From: Ruegeria atlantica
Lineage (GTDB): Bacteria > Pseudomonadota > Alphaproteobacteria > Rhodobacterales > Rhodobacteraceae
Direction of reading: 5' to 3'
Length of the DNA stretch: 64,000 nt
NCBI RefSeq assembly: GCF_013032005.1
Contig: NZ_WQBE01000002.1
Location: 62,001-126,000 of the forward strand
Below, in pieces: positions 16,274-25,611 of this stretch. Within the stretch, counting starts at the first letter, position 1. Every line of letters starts with the position of its first letter. The position numbers were made by a program, and so were the translations under genes. The notes under the pieces are model-generated. The model was given only the letters and a program-made list of their open reading frames with translations, was not told the origin of the DNA and did not search any database.

Positions 16274-17457
16274 TGCTGTTCCTCCGGGTTCGATTTCCTG
16301 AACGGGCCGTATTCCGTCAGAATCTCAATCTCTTGTCCCACTGCGTGGGCCTCGGCGTCCAGATATTTCTTGATCGCATCGGCAAAGCCGGGGTCGGCGA
16401 CCCAATGCAAGCTATACGTGCGCATGGGAAGATAGCCCCGCGCCAGCTTGTGTTCGCCCTGCGCACCGGCCTCAACACGGGCCAATCCTTCTGCAATGGC
16501 AAAGTCGATCGCCCTATAGTAGCACAATTCAAAATGCAGACAGGGGTGATGTTCGACGCAGCCCCAATAGCGGCCATAAAGCGTTTCGCGCCCAATAAAA
16601 TTCAGTGCCCCGGCAATCGGATAGCCATCCCTCTCTGCCAGAACCAATGCCATATCGTCAGTCATGGTTTCCTGAGCGATATCAAAGAATTGTCGCGTCA
16701 GGTAAGGCGATCCCCACTTCCGCGCGCCGGTATCCTGATAGAACCGCCAGAACGCATCCCAATGTTCAAGGCGCAGATCATCACCGGAATAGGTGTGAAT
16801 TTCTCCGCCAAATTCGCAGGCCTGCGCGCGTTCCTTACGGATATTCTTGCGCTTGCGCGAGGACAGCGCGGCCAGAAACCCATCAAAATCCGCATATTGG
16901 CCGTTAAGCCAGTGAAACTGCTGTGATTGACGCAGCAACAGACCCATCTGTTCGCCCGCCAGCGCTTCGTCCTCGGTGCAGAACGTGGCATGAACCGAAG
17001 ACACCCGGTTATCGGCTGCAATCTGCACGGCCCCTTGCACCAGGGCCGACATGCCCGGCACCTCGTAGCCCGGTCGCACCAGAAACCGCCGCCCGGTGGC
17101 CGGAGTGAACGGTACCGCGATCTGCAGTTTGGGGTAATACCGCCCGCCTGCGTTTTCATAAGCATGGGCCCAGCTGTGGTCGAAGATGTATTCGCCTTGA
17201 CTGTGCGATTTGGCATACATCGGCGCGGCCGCGATCAGCATCCCATCCAGATATGCGGTCAGGTATTGAGGCTGCCAGCCAGTGCCCGGCCCAACCGAAC
17301 CGCTGTTTTCCAGCGCCAGCAGGAATCGATGCGTGGTAAAGGGATCAAGCGGCCGACCACCGTCGGCGGCCTCGGGGCAGGCGCAGGCATCCCATTCGGT
17401 CGCAGAAATCTGCGAAAGCGATCTCAGAACCTGAACTTCGATTTGCGCCTGATCCAT
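16270..17457 (-). CDS. FemAB/GNAT-like N-acyltransferase (COG3146, peptidogalycan biosynthesis family)
   Basis: 395 residues of the COG3146 family (DUF482): [52 protein letters not shown], and [26 protein letters not shown] near the C-terminus. It has a duplicated GNAT-like fold; the proposed transfer of amino-acyl groups is inferred from fold and not proven. I start at ATG 17457 (MDQAQIEV) behind a GGAGGG site. Last but one in the ridA operon. Confidence 0.85.
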   Translation of the reverse strand: MDQAQIEVQVLRSLSQISATEWDACACPEAADGGRPLDPFTTHRFLLALENSGSVGPGTGWQPQYLTAYLDGMLIAAAPMYAKSHSQGEYIFDHSWAHAYENAGGRYYPKLQIAVPFTPATGRRFLVRPGYEVPGMSALVQGAVQIAADNRVSSVHATFCTEDEALAGEQMGLLLRQSQQFHWLNGQYADFDGFLAALSSRKRKNIRKERAQACEFGGEIHTYSGDDLRLEHWDAFWRFYQDTGARKWGSPYLTRQFFDIAQETMTDDMALVLAERDGYPIAGALNFIGRETLYGRYWGCVEHHPCLHFELCYYRAIDFAIAEGLARVEAGAQGEHKLARGYLPMRTYSLHWVADPGFADAIKKYLDAEAHAVGQEIEILTEYGPFRKSNPEEQQ

Positions 17458-17502
17458 GTGCCCTCCGCGTCTGATCTTTATCTGTGACACCGAGGGGCAG
17501 GT

Positions 17503-18270
17503 TCAACCCGGATGTGGGGCCAAATACCCTTCGAAGGTCACGTTATCGGCAACCCTTCGGGCCTGAGCCTCTTGCTCGGCCGAGCGTACGGTCCAACACA
17601 GAACCGGCACGCCGCGCGCTTTCAATTCGGCCACGCGGGGGCGGGACAGATCGGCGACCTCATGGCTGATAAAGCTGGCACCGACCCTGTCAAAATCGGG
17701 TATGTCGCGCAGGTGATCGCAGACCTTCTGCGGCAGCAGCTCGACCTTGGGCTGGTAAGAACAAGTCACCAACCCGCGCGGCAGATGGGGGGCAAGACGC
17801 GCCAGTTCGGCCACGCTGTTGGGATTGAAAGACATCAAGGCCACCGGTCCGTCATACCCTTGCAAGGCCCGCACTGCGTCAGCCTCAAGTGATCCGACAT
17901 TGGGACCCATCGCGCCGTCCTGATCCTTGAACTCGATCAGCAGGGGAACCTTGCCGTCCACCAGTGCAAGCACGTCGTCCAGCGTCGGAATACCATCATC
18001 AGCATGTAGTAGCTGCGTCGCCTGCGCCTGTGTCGCCGTCACCCGCTGAATAGGGCCGGGCTGCCCGGTCAGGCGTGTCATGTCGTAATCATGAAACACC
18101 ATTGCCCGGCTGTCCGAGGTTCGCTGCAAATCCATCTCGATCCCGTACCCGGCCTCGACAGCCGCACGGATGGCCGCCCGGCTGTTTTCCGGGCGGTTAT
18201 CCGAAAGGTCATGCAGCGCCCGATGCGCAATCGGGGCCTGCAGGAAAACTGACGGCAAGGTCGGTGTCAT
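17503..18270 (-). CDS. Glycerophosphodiester phosphodiesterase
   Basis: 255 residues. GDPD motifs: AHRALHD with downstream RPENSRAAI, EMDLQRTSDSRAMVFHDYDM (metal ligands E, D, and catalytic H) and LLIEFKDQ. It hydrolyses glycerophosphodiesters to sn-glycerol 3-phosphate and an alcohol; no signal peptide, so cytoplasmic. ATGA overlap with ridA upstream; 45-bp gap to the FemAB-like gene. Confidence 0.9.
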   Translation of the reverse strand: MTPTLPSVFLQAPIAHRALHDLSDNRPENSRAAIRAAVEAGYGIEMDLQRTSDSRAMVFHDYDMTRLTGQPGPIQRVTATQAQATQLLHADDGIPTLDDVLALVDGKVPLLIEFKDQDGAMGPNVGSLEADAVRALQGYDGPVALMSFNPNSVAELARLAPHLPRGLVTCSYQPKVELLPQKVCDHLRDIPDFDRVGASFISHEVADLSRPRVAELKARGVPVLCWTVRSAEQEAQARRVADNVTFEGYLAPHPG

Positions 18271-18722
18271 TGAACCTCGAAAATACCTTCGATTTCGACG
18301 GCCACGCCCAGCGGCAGTGCCGCGGCGCTGACGGCCGAGCGGGAATGACGGCCAGCCTCGCCCAGCGCCTCGACCAGGAAATCCGACGCCCCGTTGATCA
18401 CCTGGGGCTGTGCTGTGAAATCGGCGGTCGAGTTCACGAAACCGGTCAGCTTGATCACTTTCACCAGCTTATCGATGTCACCGCCACAGGCTGCCTTGAC
18501 CTGCGCCAGCAGATTGATGGCGCAAACCTTCGCGGCAGCGGCACCGGCTTCGATTTCCATGTCATCGCCCAGCTTGCCGGTGATCAGATCGTCATCCTTG
18601 GAAATCTGGCCCGAGACATAGACGATGTTGCCCACCCGAACGAAGGGTACATAGTTCGCCGCCGGCGCAGGCGCGTCCGGTAGGTTGACGCCCAGGCTTT
18701 CCAGTTTTGCTGCGATGCTCAT
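18267..18722 (-). CDS. RidA family protein
   Basis: 151 residues of the longer YjgF/RidA subgroup beginning with SLGVNLPDAPAPAANYVPFV. The Arg in HSRSAVSAAALPLG matches the catalytic arginine of imine/enamine deaminases. It probably removes reactive enamines. I place the start at ATG 18722 preceded by GGAGG; the frame extending further upstream is noncoding. First gene of a four-gene operon. Confidence 0.88.
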   Translation of the reverse strand: MSIAAKLESLGVNLPDAPAPAANYVPFVRVGNIVYVSGQISKDDDLITGKLGDDMEIEAGAAAAKVCAINLLAQVKAACGGDIDKLVKVIKLTGFVNSTADFTAQPQVINGASDFLVEALGEAGRHSRSAVSAAALPLGVAVEIEGIFEVQ

Positions 18723-18971
18723 GAAGCTTCCTCCCAATCTTTGAGTCGGGGCGAAGCTAACCGGGAAGACCGGGATCGGAAAGTACGAAAACGGGGATAG
18801 ACGACCCAGAGCGGTCAGCGTAACTCTTCCTATGCCGAACAGTTGAACCTGTACCACTTTACGTAAGTACGTCGCACAGGTTAAACGCTTTTTGTTTCAT
18901 ACTGGTTGCGAAACGTATATGTGACATCGGATTGGGCCATGCTATGTGGCCACGGGCAGTATTGATTGACA

Positions 18972-18994
18972 GTTCGGGCGTGTGGAACCCGAAC
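18972..18994. promoter_or_regulatory. Inverted repeat before mlaA
   Basis: GTTCGGG (18972-18978) and CCCGAAC (18988-18994) form a 7-9-7 inverted repeat just upstream of the mlaA ribosome-binding site, overlapping a TTGAC at 18966. It may be an operator or a 5' leader hairpin. Confidence 0.25.
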
Positions 18995-19014
18995 GTTTAG
19001 GAGTGGCAAAGACC

Positions 19015-19830
19015 GTGTTGAGCAGACCCCGCCTGAAGCACCTTATCGTCATGTCCGTGATGGCATTCCTTAGCGCCTGCGCCACGCGACCGCCGGAGGG
19101 GACCCCGTCGAATGAGGTGTTCGATCCCTATGAGAACACCAACCGGGGCATTCACAAATTCAACTTGGGCGTTGACCGGTTTCTGTTCCGCCCGGCCTCG
19201 AAAGGCTATGTCAAGATCGTACCCGATCCGATGGTGACAAGCTTTAACCATTTCGCTGAAAACCTGACGATGCCCGGGCAGGCGCTGGACTACCTGTTGC
19301 AAGGCAATGTCAAACAATCCGGCAACGCTTTGCTGCGCTTTGTGGTCAATACCACTGTGGGCGGCTTGGGCCTGTCTGACCCTGCTGCCGAGTTGAACCT
19401 GCCGCCGGTGGATACCGATTTCGGCGAGACCCTGCATGTTTGGGGCGTTGGCGAGGGCGCTTATGTCGAGCTGCCTTTCTATGGCCCGTCAACCCAACGG
19501 GATGCGATTGGTGTTGTGGTCAATCTATTCTCGAATCCGATCAATTTCACACCGGTCCGTCCGGTGGACAATATCGGCGTATATGCAGAGGTCGTCCGCC
19601 GCATGGGTGATCGGGGCCGGTTCTCGGATACGGTGGATTCAATCCTGTATGAAAGCGCCGACAGCTATGCGCAGGCACAGACAATTTACATCCAAAACCG
19701 CCGCTTTGAACTGGCACGCGACGATGAGGACGCCTATCTGGGTCTGTACGATGACCCTTATGCAGATATCGGGACTGACCCAGTCAGGGACCCCTACTTA
19801 GACCCCTACGAGGACCCCTATGCCGAATAA
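19015..19830 (+). CDS. mlaA: MlaA-type outer-membrane lipoprotein (VacJ)
   Basis: 271 residues. Signal peptide with lipobox (MAFLSAC), then the MlaA domain: DPYENTNRGIHKFN, PASKGYVKIVPDP, NLTMPGQALDYLLQ, DFGETLHVWGVGEGAY, ELPFYGPSTQRDAIG. MlaA removes mislocalised phospholipids from the outer leaflet of the outer membrane. The C-terminus carries short repeats (DPYAD, DPYLD, DPYED, DPYAE). The start is probably the GTG at 19015, 11 bp after AGGAG. Its end overlaps mlaC by 11 bp; mlaFED are not in the window. Confidence 0.9.
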   Translation: MLSRPRLKHLIVMSVMAFLSACATRPPEGTPSNEVFDPYENTNRGIHKFNLGVDRFLFRPASKGYVKIVPDPMVTSFNHFAENLTMPGQALDYLLQGNVKQSGNALLRFVVNTTVGGLGLSDPAAELNLPPVDTDFGETLHVWGVGEGAYVELPFYGPSTQRDAIGVVVNLFSNPINFTPVRPVDNIGVYAEVVRRMGDRGRFSDTVDSILYESADSYAQAQTIYIQNRRFELARDDEDAYLGLYDDPYADIGTDPVRDPYLDPYEDPYAE

Positions 19831-20428
19831 CCATCTGAACCGACGCGGCTTTATCGCCACTGGCCTGGCCAGTGCGATGCTGACCGCCCTGCCCGCCTTT
19901 GCACAGACCGAAGCCAGCGCTAAGGCACTGGTTGTCAGTGTCGTGGACGATATCAACCGCGTGATCGCCTCGGGCAAATCCGAAAAGGCGATGATCCGCG
20001 ATTTTGAAAAGATCTTCGTGCAATATGCCGATGTGCCGATCATGGCGCGCTATGTGCTGGGGGCCGATGGCCGCTCAGCCAGCCCCTCGCAGATCAAGCA
20101 ATTCACCAAAGCGTTTCAAGGCTATATTTCCAACAAATATGGCCGCCGCTTCCGCGAGTTCATTGGTGGCCAAGTCACTGTTCGCAATGCCCGCAAAATC
20201 AAGGCGGGCTACGAGGTGCGCACCTCGGTCAAGTTGCAGGGGTCTTCCCCGTTTGAGGTGACATTCCTGGTGTCGGACAAATCGGGCCGCGACAAGTTCT
20301 TTAACATGTTCATCGAAGGGGTGAACATGCTGCTGACCGAACGGACAGAGGTCGGCGCCATGCTGGATGCGCGTGGGGGCGATCTGAACCGTCTGATCAA
20401 GGATATGAGCCGAAACAAGCTAAGCTGA
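19820..20428 (+). CDS. mlaC: MlaC-type phospholipid-binding protein with Tat-like signal
   Basis: 202 residues. The MlaC (Ttg2D) domain spans about 35-195: KSEKAMIRDFEKIF, YADVPIMARYVLG, FTKAFQGYISNKYGRRF, DLNRLI at the end. It shuttles phospholipid between MlaA and the inner-membrane MlaFED complex. The leader begins MPNNHLNRRGFIATGLA, a twin-arginine-type signal (RRGF), not the Sec signal of enterobacterial MlaC. Starts inside mlaA with a GAGGA site. Confidence 0.88.
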   Translation: MPNNHLNRRGFIATGLASAMLTALPAFAQTEASAKALVVSVVDDINRVIASGKSEKAMIRDFEKIFVQYADVPIMARYVLGADGRSASPSQIKQFTKAFQGYISNKYGRRFREFIGGQVTVRNARKIKAGYEVRTSVKLQGSSPFEVTFLVSDKSGRDKFFNMFIEGVNMLLTERTEVGAMLDARGGDLNRLIKDMSRNKLS

Positions 20429-20450
20429 TCCGGTTCACAAATGAAAAAGC

Positions 20451-20480
20451 GCCGCGCGATTGGGTTCGCGCGGCTCTTTT
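20451..20480. terminator. Bidirectional terminator between mlaC and the sugar ABC operon
   Basis: An 8-bp GCCGCGCG / CGCGCGGC stem (20451-20458, 20467-20474) is flanked by GAAAAAGC on the left and TCTTTTTTGG on the right, giving U-runs on both strands. It closes the mla unit (plus) and the ABC transporter operon (minus). Confidence 0.85.
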
Positions 20481-20486
20481 TTGGTT

Positions 20487-21584
20487 TTAGTTCAGGCGTT
20501 CGCCAGTTTCCTTGGCGAAATAGGACACCTTGCTCATGTCAAAGGCCAGGTTCAACATCTTGCCCGCCTGCGCACTGGTTTCCGCGTGCAGCCGCGCAGT
20601 GACCTGTTTGCCGCCCAGTTCCGAGACCACATAAGTATCAGCCCCCGCCGGTTCGACCATGTCGACCATACAGGAGGCCTCTTGCACACCATCACCGGCA
20701 CGGAACCCGGCCTCGGCAATGTCTTCGGGGCGCAGGCCCAGAATCACATCCTCGGGCAGTGACAGATCGCGGGCATCGTTCAGAACCAGTGTCTCGCCCG
20801 TTTCACGTGCAATGGCGATCTGCGTGCCCGGGCCGGTCTTGGACGCTTGCGCCGGGATCAGGTTCATCGCCGGTGAGCCCATAAAATCAGCCACAAACAG
20901 GTTGGCCGGGTTGTTGTAGATTTCAGCCGGGCTGCCGATCTGCTGCACGATTCCACCTTTGAGAACCACGATCTTGGTCGCCAGCGTCATCGCCTCGATC
21001 TGGTCATGGGTCACGTAGACGATCGAGGCATCCAGCGTCTGATGCAGTTTCTTGATCTCGGTTCGCATCTCGACCCGCAGCTTGGCGTCAAGGTTCGATA
21101 ACGGCTCGTCAAACAGAAACAGTTTGGGATCGCGCACCAGCGCCCGACCCATCGCCACTCGCTGACGCTGACCGCCTGACAATTGGCTGGGGCGGCGGTT
21201 CAGCAGCGGCTCGATCTGCAGCAACGAGGCAACCTCGTTCAGCTTGGCCTCCTGCGTCGCCTGATCGACCCCGCGTACCTTCATGCCAAAGGTGATGTTC
21301 TTGGCCACGGACATTGTCGGGTACAGGGCATAAGACTGGAACACCATCGCGATGTCGCGATCCTTGGGGCTGACATGGGTCATGTCCTTGCCCCCGATGG
21401 ACAGCGTGCCGCCGGTAATTTCCTCCAGCCCCGCAATACAGTTCAGCAGGGTGGACTTGCCGCAACCAGAGGGGCCGACCAGCACCAGGAAATCACCCGG
21501 TTCGATCGAAATGTTGATGTCCTTCAGAACCTCAGTTGCGCCGTAATTCTTGTACAGATTGTTGATATCGAGGATGGGAGCCAT
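20487..21584 (-). CDS. Sugar ABC transporter ATPase (UgpC/MsmK/GtsD type)
   Basis: 365 residues. Walker A GPSGCGKST, signature LSGGQRQRV, Walker B FLFDEPLSNLD, H-loop VTHDQ, then a C-terminal TOBE/OB domain with MGSPAMNLIP. It powers the adjacent permeases. Gene order substrate-binding protein, permease, permease, ATPase matches carbohydrate importers; start codon is 3 bp after the upstream permease stop. Confidence 0.93.
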   Translation of the reverse strand: MAPILDINNLYKNYGATEVLKDINISIEPGDFLVLVGPSGCGKSTLLNCIAGLEEITGGTLSIGGKDMTHVSPKDRDIAMVFQSYALYPTMSVAKNITFGMKVRGVDQATQEAKLNEVASLLQIEPLLNRRPSQLSGGQRQRVAMGRALVRDPKLFLFDEPLSNLDAKLRVEMRTEIKKLHQTLDASIVYVTHDQIEAMTLATKIVVLKGGIVQQIGSPAEIYNNPANLFVADFMGSPAMNLIPAQASKTGPGTQIAIARETGETLVLNDARDLSLPEDVILGLRPEDIAEAGFRAGDGVQEASCMVDMVEPAGADTYVVSELGGKQVTARLHAETSAQAGKMLNLAFDMSKVSYFAKETGERLN

Positions 21585-21587
21585 GGG

Positions 21588-22487
21588 TTATCCCTTCACT
21601 GAGCCAGCGGTCAGACCGCGGATGAAATACTTACCGGCGACGACATAAACGAGCAGCGTCGGCAACCCCGCGATGATCGCGGCGGCCATGTCGACGTTGT
21701 ACTCTTTGACGCCGGTGGTGGAGTTTACGATGTTGTTGAGCGCCACGGTCACGGGCTGCGTCCCCGCCTGGCTGAACGACACGCCGAACAGGAAGTCGTT
21801 CCAGATCTGCGTGAACTGCCAGATCACGGTCACCACGATGATGGGCAGCGACAGCGGCAGGAAGATCGACCAGAATATCCGCAGGAATCCGGCCCCATCG
21901 ACCCGGGCCGCCTTGGTCAGCTCGGCCGGAATGGTGACATAGTAATTGCGGAAAAACAGTGTAGTGAAACCGAGGCCATAGATCACGTGGACGAAGATCA
22001 GACCCGGAATGGTCCCGGCGATCCCCATCATGCCCAGCAGACGCGCCATCGGCAGCAGCACAACCTGAAACGGGATGAAGCAACCAAACAGCATCAGCGA
22101 GAAGATGATATTAGCGCCTTTGAACCGCCATTGCGCCACGACATAGCCATTCAGCGCGCCCAGTAGGGTCGAAAGGGCCACCGCAGGCACCGCGATCAGG
22201 ACCGAGTTCCAGAAGTACGGCCGCAGCCCTTCACACTGGATACCGGTGCAAGCCCCGGACCACGCCGTTTTCCAGGCGTCAAAGCTGACCTCACGCGGCA
22301 GCGAGATCAGGCTGCCTGTGCGAATTTCCTCAAGGCTTTTAAGCGACGTGGTCAACATCACGAAAAGCGGCATCAGGTAATACAGCGCGAACAGGCCCAG
22401 CAGGACATACAGCAACCAGCGCAAGGCGATCTTGCCCGTGGCGCTTTGGGTGCGGGTTTGGGTTTGGGGCATCGACAGATCAGTCAT
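21588..22487 (-). CDS. Sugar ABC transporter permease, MalG/GtsC type
   Basis: 299 residues, six predicted membrane helices. The cytoplasmic EAA loop reads ELTKAARVDGAGFLRIFWSI, near the C-terminus, as in MalG-family subunits. An external loop includes two cysteines (GACTGIQCEG). Overlaps the upstream permease gene by 8 bp. Confidence 0.92.
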   Translation of the reverse strand: MTDLSMPQTQTRTQSATGKIALRWLLYVLLGLFALYYLMPLFVMLTTSLKSLEEIRTGSLISLPREVSFDAWKTAWSGACTGIQCEGLRPYFWNSVLIAVPAVALSTLLGALNGYVVAQWRFKGANIIFSLMLFGCFIPFQVVLLPMARLLGMMGIAGTIPGLIFVHVIYGLGFTTLFFRNYYVTIPAELTKAARVDGAGFLRIFWSIFLPLSLPIIVVTVIWQFTQIWNDFLFGVSFSQAGTQPVTVALNNIVNSTTGVKEYNVDMAAAIIAGLPTLLVYVVAGKYFIRGLTAGSVKG

Positions 22488-23352
22488 TTTTCGCCCTCAG
22501 CTCTGAGTAAAGATAGGGAACCACGATGGCAAAGACGACAAGCATCATGATCATCGCGGAGGATGCCGCCTGACCGATATCGCCGCGCGAAAACGCCATG
22601 GCATACATGTAAGTGGCAGGCAGATCGGTCGCGTAGCCCGGACCGCCGCCTGTCAGGGCGATGACCAGGTCAAAGCTCTTGATCGCAAGGTGCGCCAGCA
22701 CGATGAACGCCGACAGGAAGATCGGAGCCATCGACGGGATGATGATCGCCGTATAGATGCGCCAAGTGGGAATACCATCGACCTGCGCGGCCTTGATGAT
22801 TTCGCCATCCACAGACCGCAGACCTGCCAGAAACAACGCCATAACAAAGCCCGAGCTCTGCCAGATAGCAGCGATTACGATCGTATAGATCGCGTAGTCA
22901 GGGTGCACCAGCCAGTCGAACTCGAAATTCGGAAAGCCCCAACCCTGCACCATGGATTCAATGCCCAATCCGGGGTTCAAAATCCACTTCCAAGCCGTGC
23001 CAGTCACGATCATCGACAGCGCCATCGGGTACAGGTAAATCGTCCGGATCGCTCCTTCGACGCGAATCTTCTGATCCAGCAGGATGGCCAGCAGCAGACC
23101 CAGGACCATCGCGATCACGATGAACAGCGCGCCGAAGATGTAAAGGTTGTTGATTGCCGTATCCCAGCGGGGTGAATCAAACAGGCGCTCATATTGGATG
23201 AACCCGTTGATCTCATATTTCGGCAGTAGTTTAGATCGTGTCAGCGACACCCATGCGGTCCATCCGATAAATCCGTAAACAAAGATCAATACGGCGATGA
23301 ACGACGGTGCCAGCACCACCTTGGGCAGGTGGTTTTCCAGCCATTCGGACAT
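22480..23352 (-). CDS. Sugar ABC transporter permease, MalF/GtsB type
   Basis: 290 residues with six membrane helices. The EAA motif lies at GEIIKAAQVDGIPTWRIYTAI. N-terminal WLENHLPKVVLAPSFIAVLI matches GtsB-like subunits of glucose importers. A GGAGGAAAAA site precedes ATG 23352; 57-bp spacer after the binding-protein gene. Confidence 0.92.
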   Translation of the reverse strand: MSEWLENHLPKVVLAPSFIAVLIFVYGFIGWTAWVSLTRSKLLPKYEINGFIQYERLFDSPRWDTAINNLYIFGALFIVIAMVLGLLLAILLDQKIRVEGAIRTIYLYPMALSMIVTGTAWKWILNPGLGIESMVQGWGFPNFEFDWLVHPDYAIYTIVIAAIWQSSGFVMALFLAGLRSVDGEIIKAAQVDGIPTWRIYTAIIIPSMAPIFLSAFIVLAHLAIKSFDLVIALTGGGPGYATDLPATYMYAMAFSRGDIGQAASSAMIMMLVVFAIVVPYLYSELRAKND

Positions 23353-23409
23353 TTTTTCCTCCGGGGAAAGATGCTCTGCCCCACATTATAGGGGGCAGAG
23401 CGTATTGGA

Positions 23410-24654
23410 TCAGTAGCTGTTTGCCACCGCGTCCGCCAGTTGCTGAACCGCGTCAGCCGAGGACATATCCGAGTTAAAATGCGCGGTCACAACGTCGGTG
23501 ATCGCACCGGACTGCGACCCGCGCAGCGCCATGCCATGGGCATAGGACGGCAACAGCGACCCAGCGTCCGAGGTCGAGCCCATGTCTTCAGCCGACAGGT
23601 TGGCGCAGATGTCAAAATCATCCAGCGCGACGTCGGTGCGGGCAGGGATCGAGCCTTTGTTCAGATTGAACACCTTCTGGAAGTTCGGCGCCACGATCAG
23701 CTTGGCCAACAGGTCTTGACCGGCTTTCTTGTCATCTCCGTCCACGTCGAACATGGCAAAGCTGTCAACGTTGTAAAGATAGCCGTCGCCGGGGGTCGAG
23801 GCGCACAGGAAATCTTCACCGGGCTTCTTGCCGGCCGCCAGGAACTCACCCTTGGCCCAGTCACCCATGATCTGGAAGGCTGCTTCGCCGTTCATGACCA
23901 TCGCTGTTGCAAGGTTCCAGTCGCGGCCCGAGAAGTTCTCGTCGACATAGCCGCGCAGAGTACGCATCTGATCAAAGACCTGTACCATCGTGTCCGAGGT
24001 CAGCGCCTCGGGGTCCAGATCGACCAGCGCTTTCTGGAAGAACTCGGGCCCGCCGATACCCAGAACCACAGTTTCAAAGACGGTCGCGTCCTGCCATGAC
24101 TGACCACCATGGGCCAGCGGGATCACACCGGCAGCCTGCAGCTTATCAGCAGCAGCGTTGAACTCGTCCCAGGTGGTCGGCATTTCGATGCCATTTGCGG
24201 CCAGAACATCAGCATTGGCCCAGATCCAGTCTACGCGATGTACGTTCACTGGTGCGGCGCACCATGTGCCCTCGCACTTCATGTGACCTGCGATGGATGC
24301 GGGCAGCACATCCGCCCAGCCTTCGGCGTCGGCCACGGATGAGATATCGGCCAGAACGCCCTCTTCGTACCATTCCTGAATTGCGGGGCCTTTCAGCTGA
24401 ACTGCGGTCGGCGCGTTTCCGGCCAGCACCCGGGCACGCAACGCGGTCATGGCCGCGTCACCGCCACCACCTGCAACCGGCATATCGGTCCAGGTTCCGC
24501 CATTCGACGCGAACTCTTCCTGCAGTACGGCGACCGATTTGGCCTCACCACCCGACGTCCACCAATGCAGAACCTCGGCCTGCGGCTCGGCCAGAACCGA
24601 CGACCCGGCCACAACGGCCAATGTCGAAACGGTGGCGAATGCAAAATGCTTCAT
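23410..24654 (-). CDS. Sugar-binding periplasmic protein, GtsA-like
   Basis: 414 residues. Signal peptide ends near VLAEPQA. Motifs EVLHWWTSGGEAKSVAVL, VAGGGGDAAMTALRARVLAG, APVNVHRVDWIWAN, HGGQSWQDATVFE and IMGDWAKGEF resemble, from memory, the glucose/mannose-binding GtsA subgroup of extracellular solute-binding protein family 1. First gene of the importer operon, diverging from the two-component genes. Glucose or a related hexose is the likely ligand by family, not proven. Confidence 0.9.
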   Translation of the reverse strand: MKHFAFATVSTLAVVAGSSVLAEPQAEVLHWWTSGGEAKSVAVLQEEFASNGGTWTDMPVAGGGGDAAMTALRARVLAGNAPTAVQLKGPAIQEWYEEGVLADISSVADAEGWADVLPASIAGHMKCEGTWCAAPVNVHRVDWIWANADVLAANGIEMPTTWDEFNAAADKLQAAGVIPLAHGGQSWQDATVFETVVLGIGGPEFFQKALVDLDPEALTSDTMVQVFDQMRTLRGYVDENFSGRDWNLATAMVMNGEAAFQIMGDWAKGEFLAAGKKPGEDFLCASTPGDGYLYNVDSFAMFDVDGDDKKAGQDLLAKLIVAPNFQKVFNLNKGSIPARTDVALDDFDICANLSAEDMGSTSDAGSLLPSYAHGMALRGSQSGAITDVVTAHFNSDMSSADAVQQLADAVANSY

Positions 24655-24785
24655 TGTCTGTCTCCTCCCTAGAGAACTTAGTGACTGCTGATGCAGCGAT
24701 GCCCGTTATTCTGAGACCAGTTCGTCATCTGGCAACGCTGAATCCGCGCCAAAGCCCGGCAACCACCCAAAAATTCACTGCTTTT

Positions 24786-24830
24786 GTTACAGCGTGTTAC
24801 GTTGACATTGAATCTGTTTCCGTTCGTTAC
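24786..24830 (+). promoter_or_regulatory. GTTAC direct repeats, candidate response-regulator operator
   Basis: GTTAC occurs at 24786, 24796 and 24826, i.e. at multiples of 10 bp and so on one face of the helix. Tandem ~10-bp repeats are the usual binding mode of OmpR-family regulators. The array overlaps a TTGACA (24802-24807) and a TACAAT (24828-24833), 20 bp apart, in front of the response-regulator gene and behind the divergent sugar-transporter operon. Confidence 0.4.
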
Positions 24831-24873
24831 AATGGATGATGTCGGAGCAGCAGAAACTGGGAGGACAAACCGC

Positions 24874-25611
24874 GTGAGCATTCCGCGACTTTTGGTGGTG
24901 GATGACGACCCTGAAATGCGGTCGATGATGACCCAATTCCTGCATCAGAACGGGTTCGTCGCCCTGCCCGCCAGTTCCGAGGCTGAAATCCGCAACCATC
25001 TGAAAGCGGGACGGATCGACCTGATCCTGCTGGATGTGATGCTTGGGGATGAGAACGGAGTCGAGATCTGCGCCCGCCTGCGGGCTGAACAGGACGTGCC
25101 GATCATTCTGGTTTCGGCCCTGTCAGCCGACCATCAGCGCATGGCGGGGTACGAGGTCGGGGCCGACGACTATATCGCCAAGCCTTTCAACCCGCAGCTG
25201 ATGCTGGCGCGGGTTCGTGCGGTGATGCAACGCGCCCGGCGTACGCCGTCGCTGGCCTATCGCCGCCGCACACACCGCTTTCGGTTCAACGACTGGGCCT
25301 ATGACGGCAAACGGGATGAGGTGCATTCACCCGAAGGCTACCTGGTTCCTCTGTCGCAACGGGAAACTGCGCTGCTCAAGGTTTTGCTGGCCAACCCGCA
25401 TATCCCCCTAACTCGGGATGAAATCGCCGCTGCGCTGGACGTCACCGGCAGCGCCGACAAACCCGAGGCGCAGGGTCGCGCCATCGACATGCTGGTTGGT
25501 CGGTTGCGTTCGAAAATCGAGGTCAACCCGAAAGACCCGCAGATGCTGCGTACCGAACGCGGGGTCGGCTATGTCTTTGCGGCCGAAGTGTCGGTGGAAG
25601 AGGACGCATGA
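24874..25611 (+). CDS. OmpR-family response regulator (GltR-like)
   Basis: 245 residues. Receiver domain 5-120: DDD pocket in VVDDDPEM, phospho-acceptor Asp in LILLDVMLGDENG, T/S in SALSAD, K in IAKPFNPQ. C-terminal winged helix with LSQRETALLKVLLANPHIPLT-type and LRTERGVGYVFA motifs. I start at the GTG at 24874 (VSIPRLLVVDDD), 9 bp behind GGGAGG; earlier in-frame ATGs would add noncoding sequence that contains the putative operator. ATGA overlap with the kinase gene. Confidence 0.9.
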   Translation: MSIPRLLVVDDDPEMRSMMTQFLHQNGFVALPASSEAEIRNHLKAGRIDLILLDVMLGDENGVEICARLRAEQDVPIILVSALSADHQRMAGYEVGADDYIAKPFNPQLMLARVRAVMQRARRTPSLAYRRRTHRFRFNDWAYDGKRDEVHSPEGYLVPLSQRETALLKVLLANPHIPLTRDEIAAALDVTGSADKPEAQGRAIDMLVGRLRSKIEVNPKDPQMLRTERGVGYVFAAEVSVEEDA

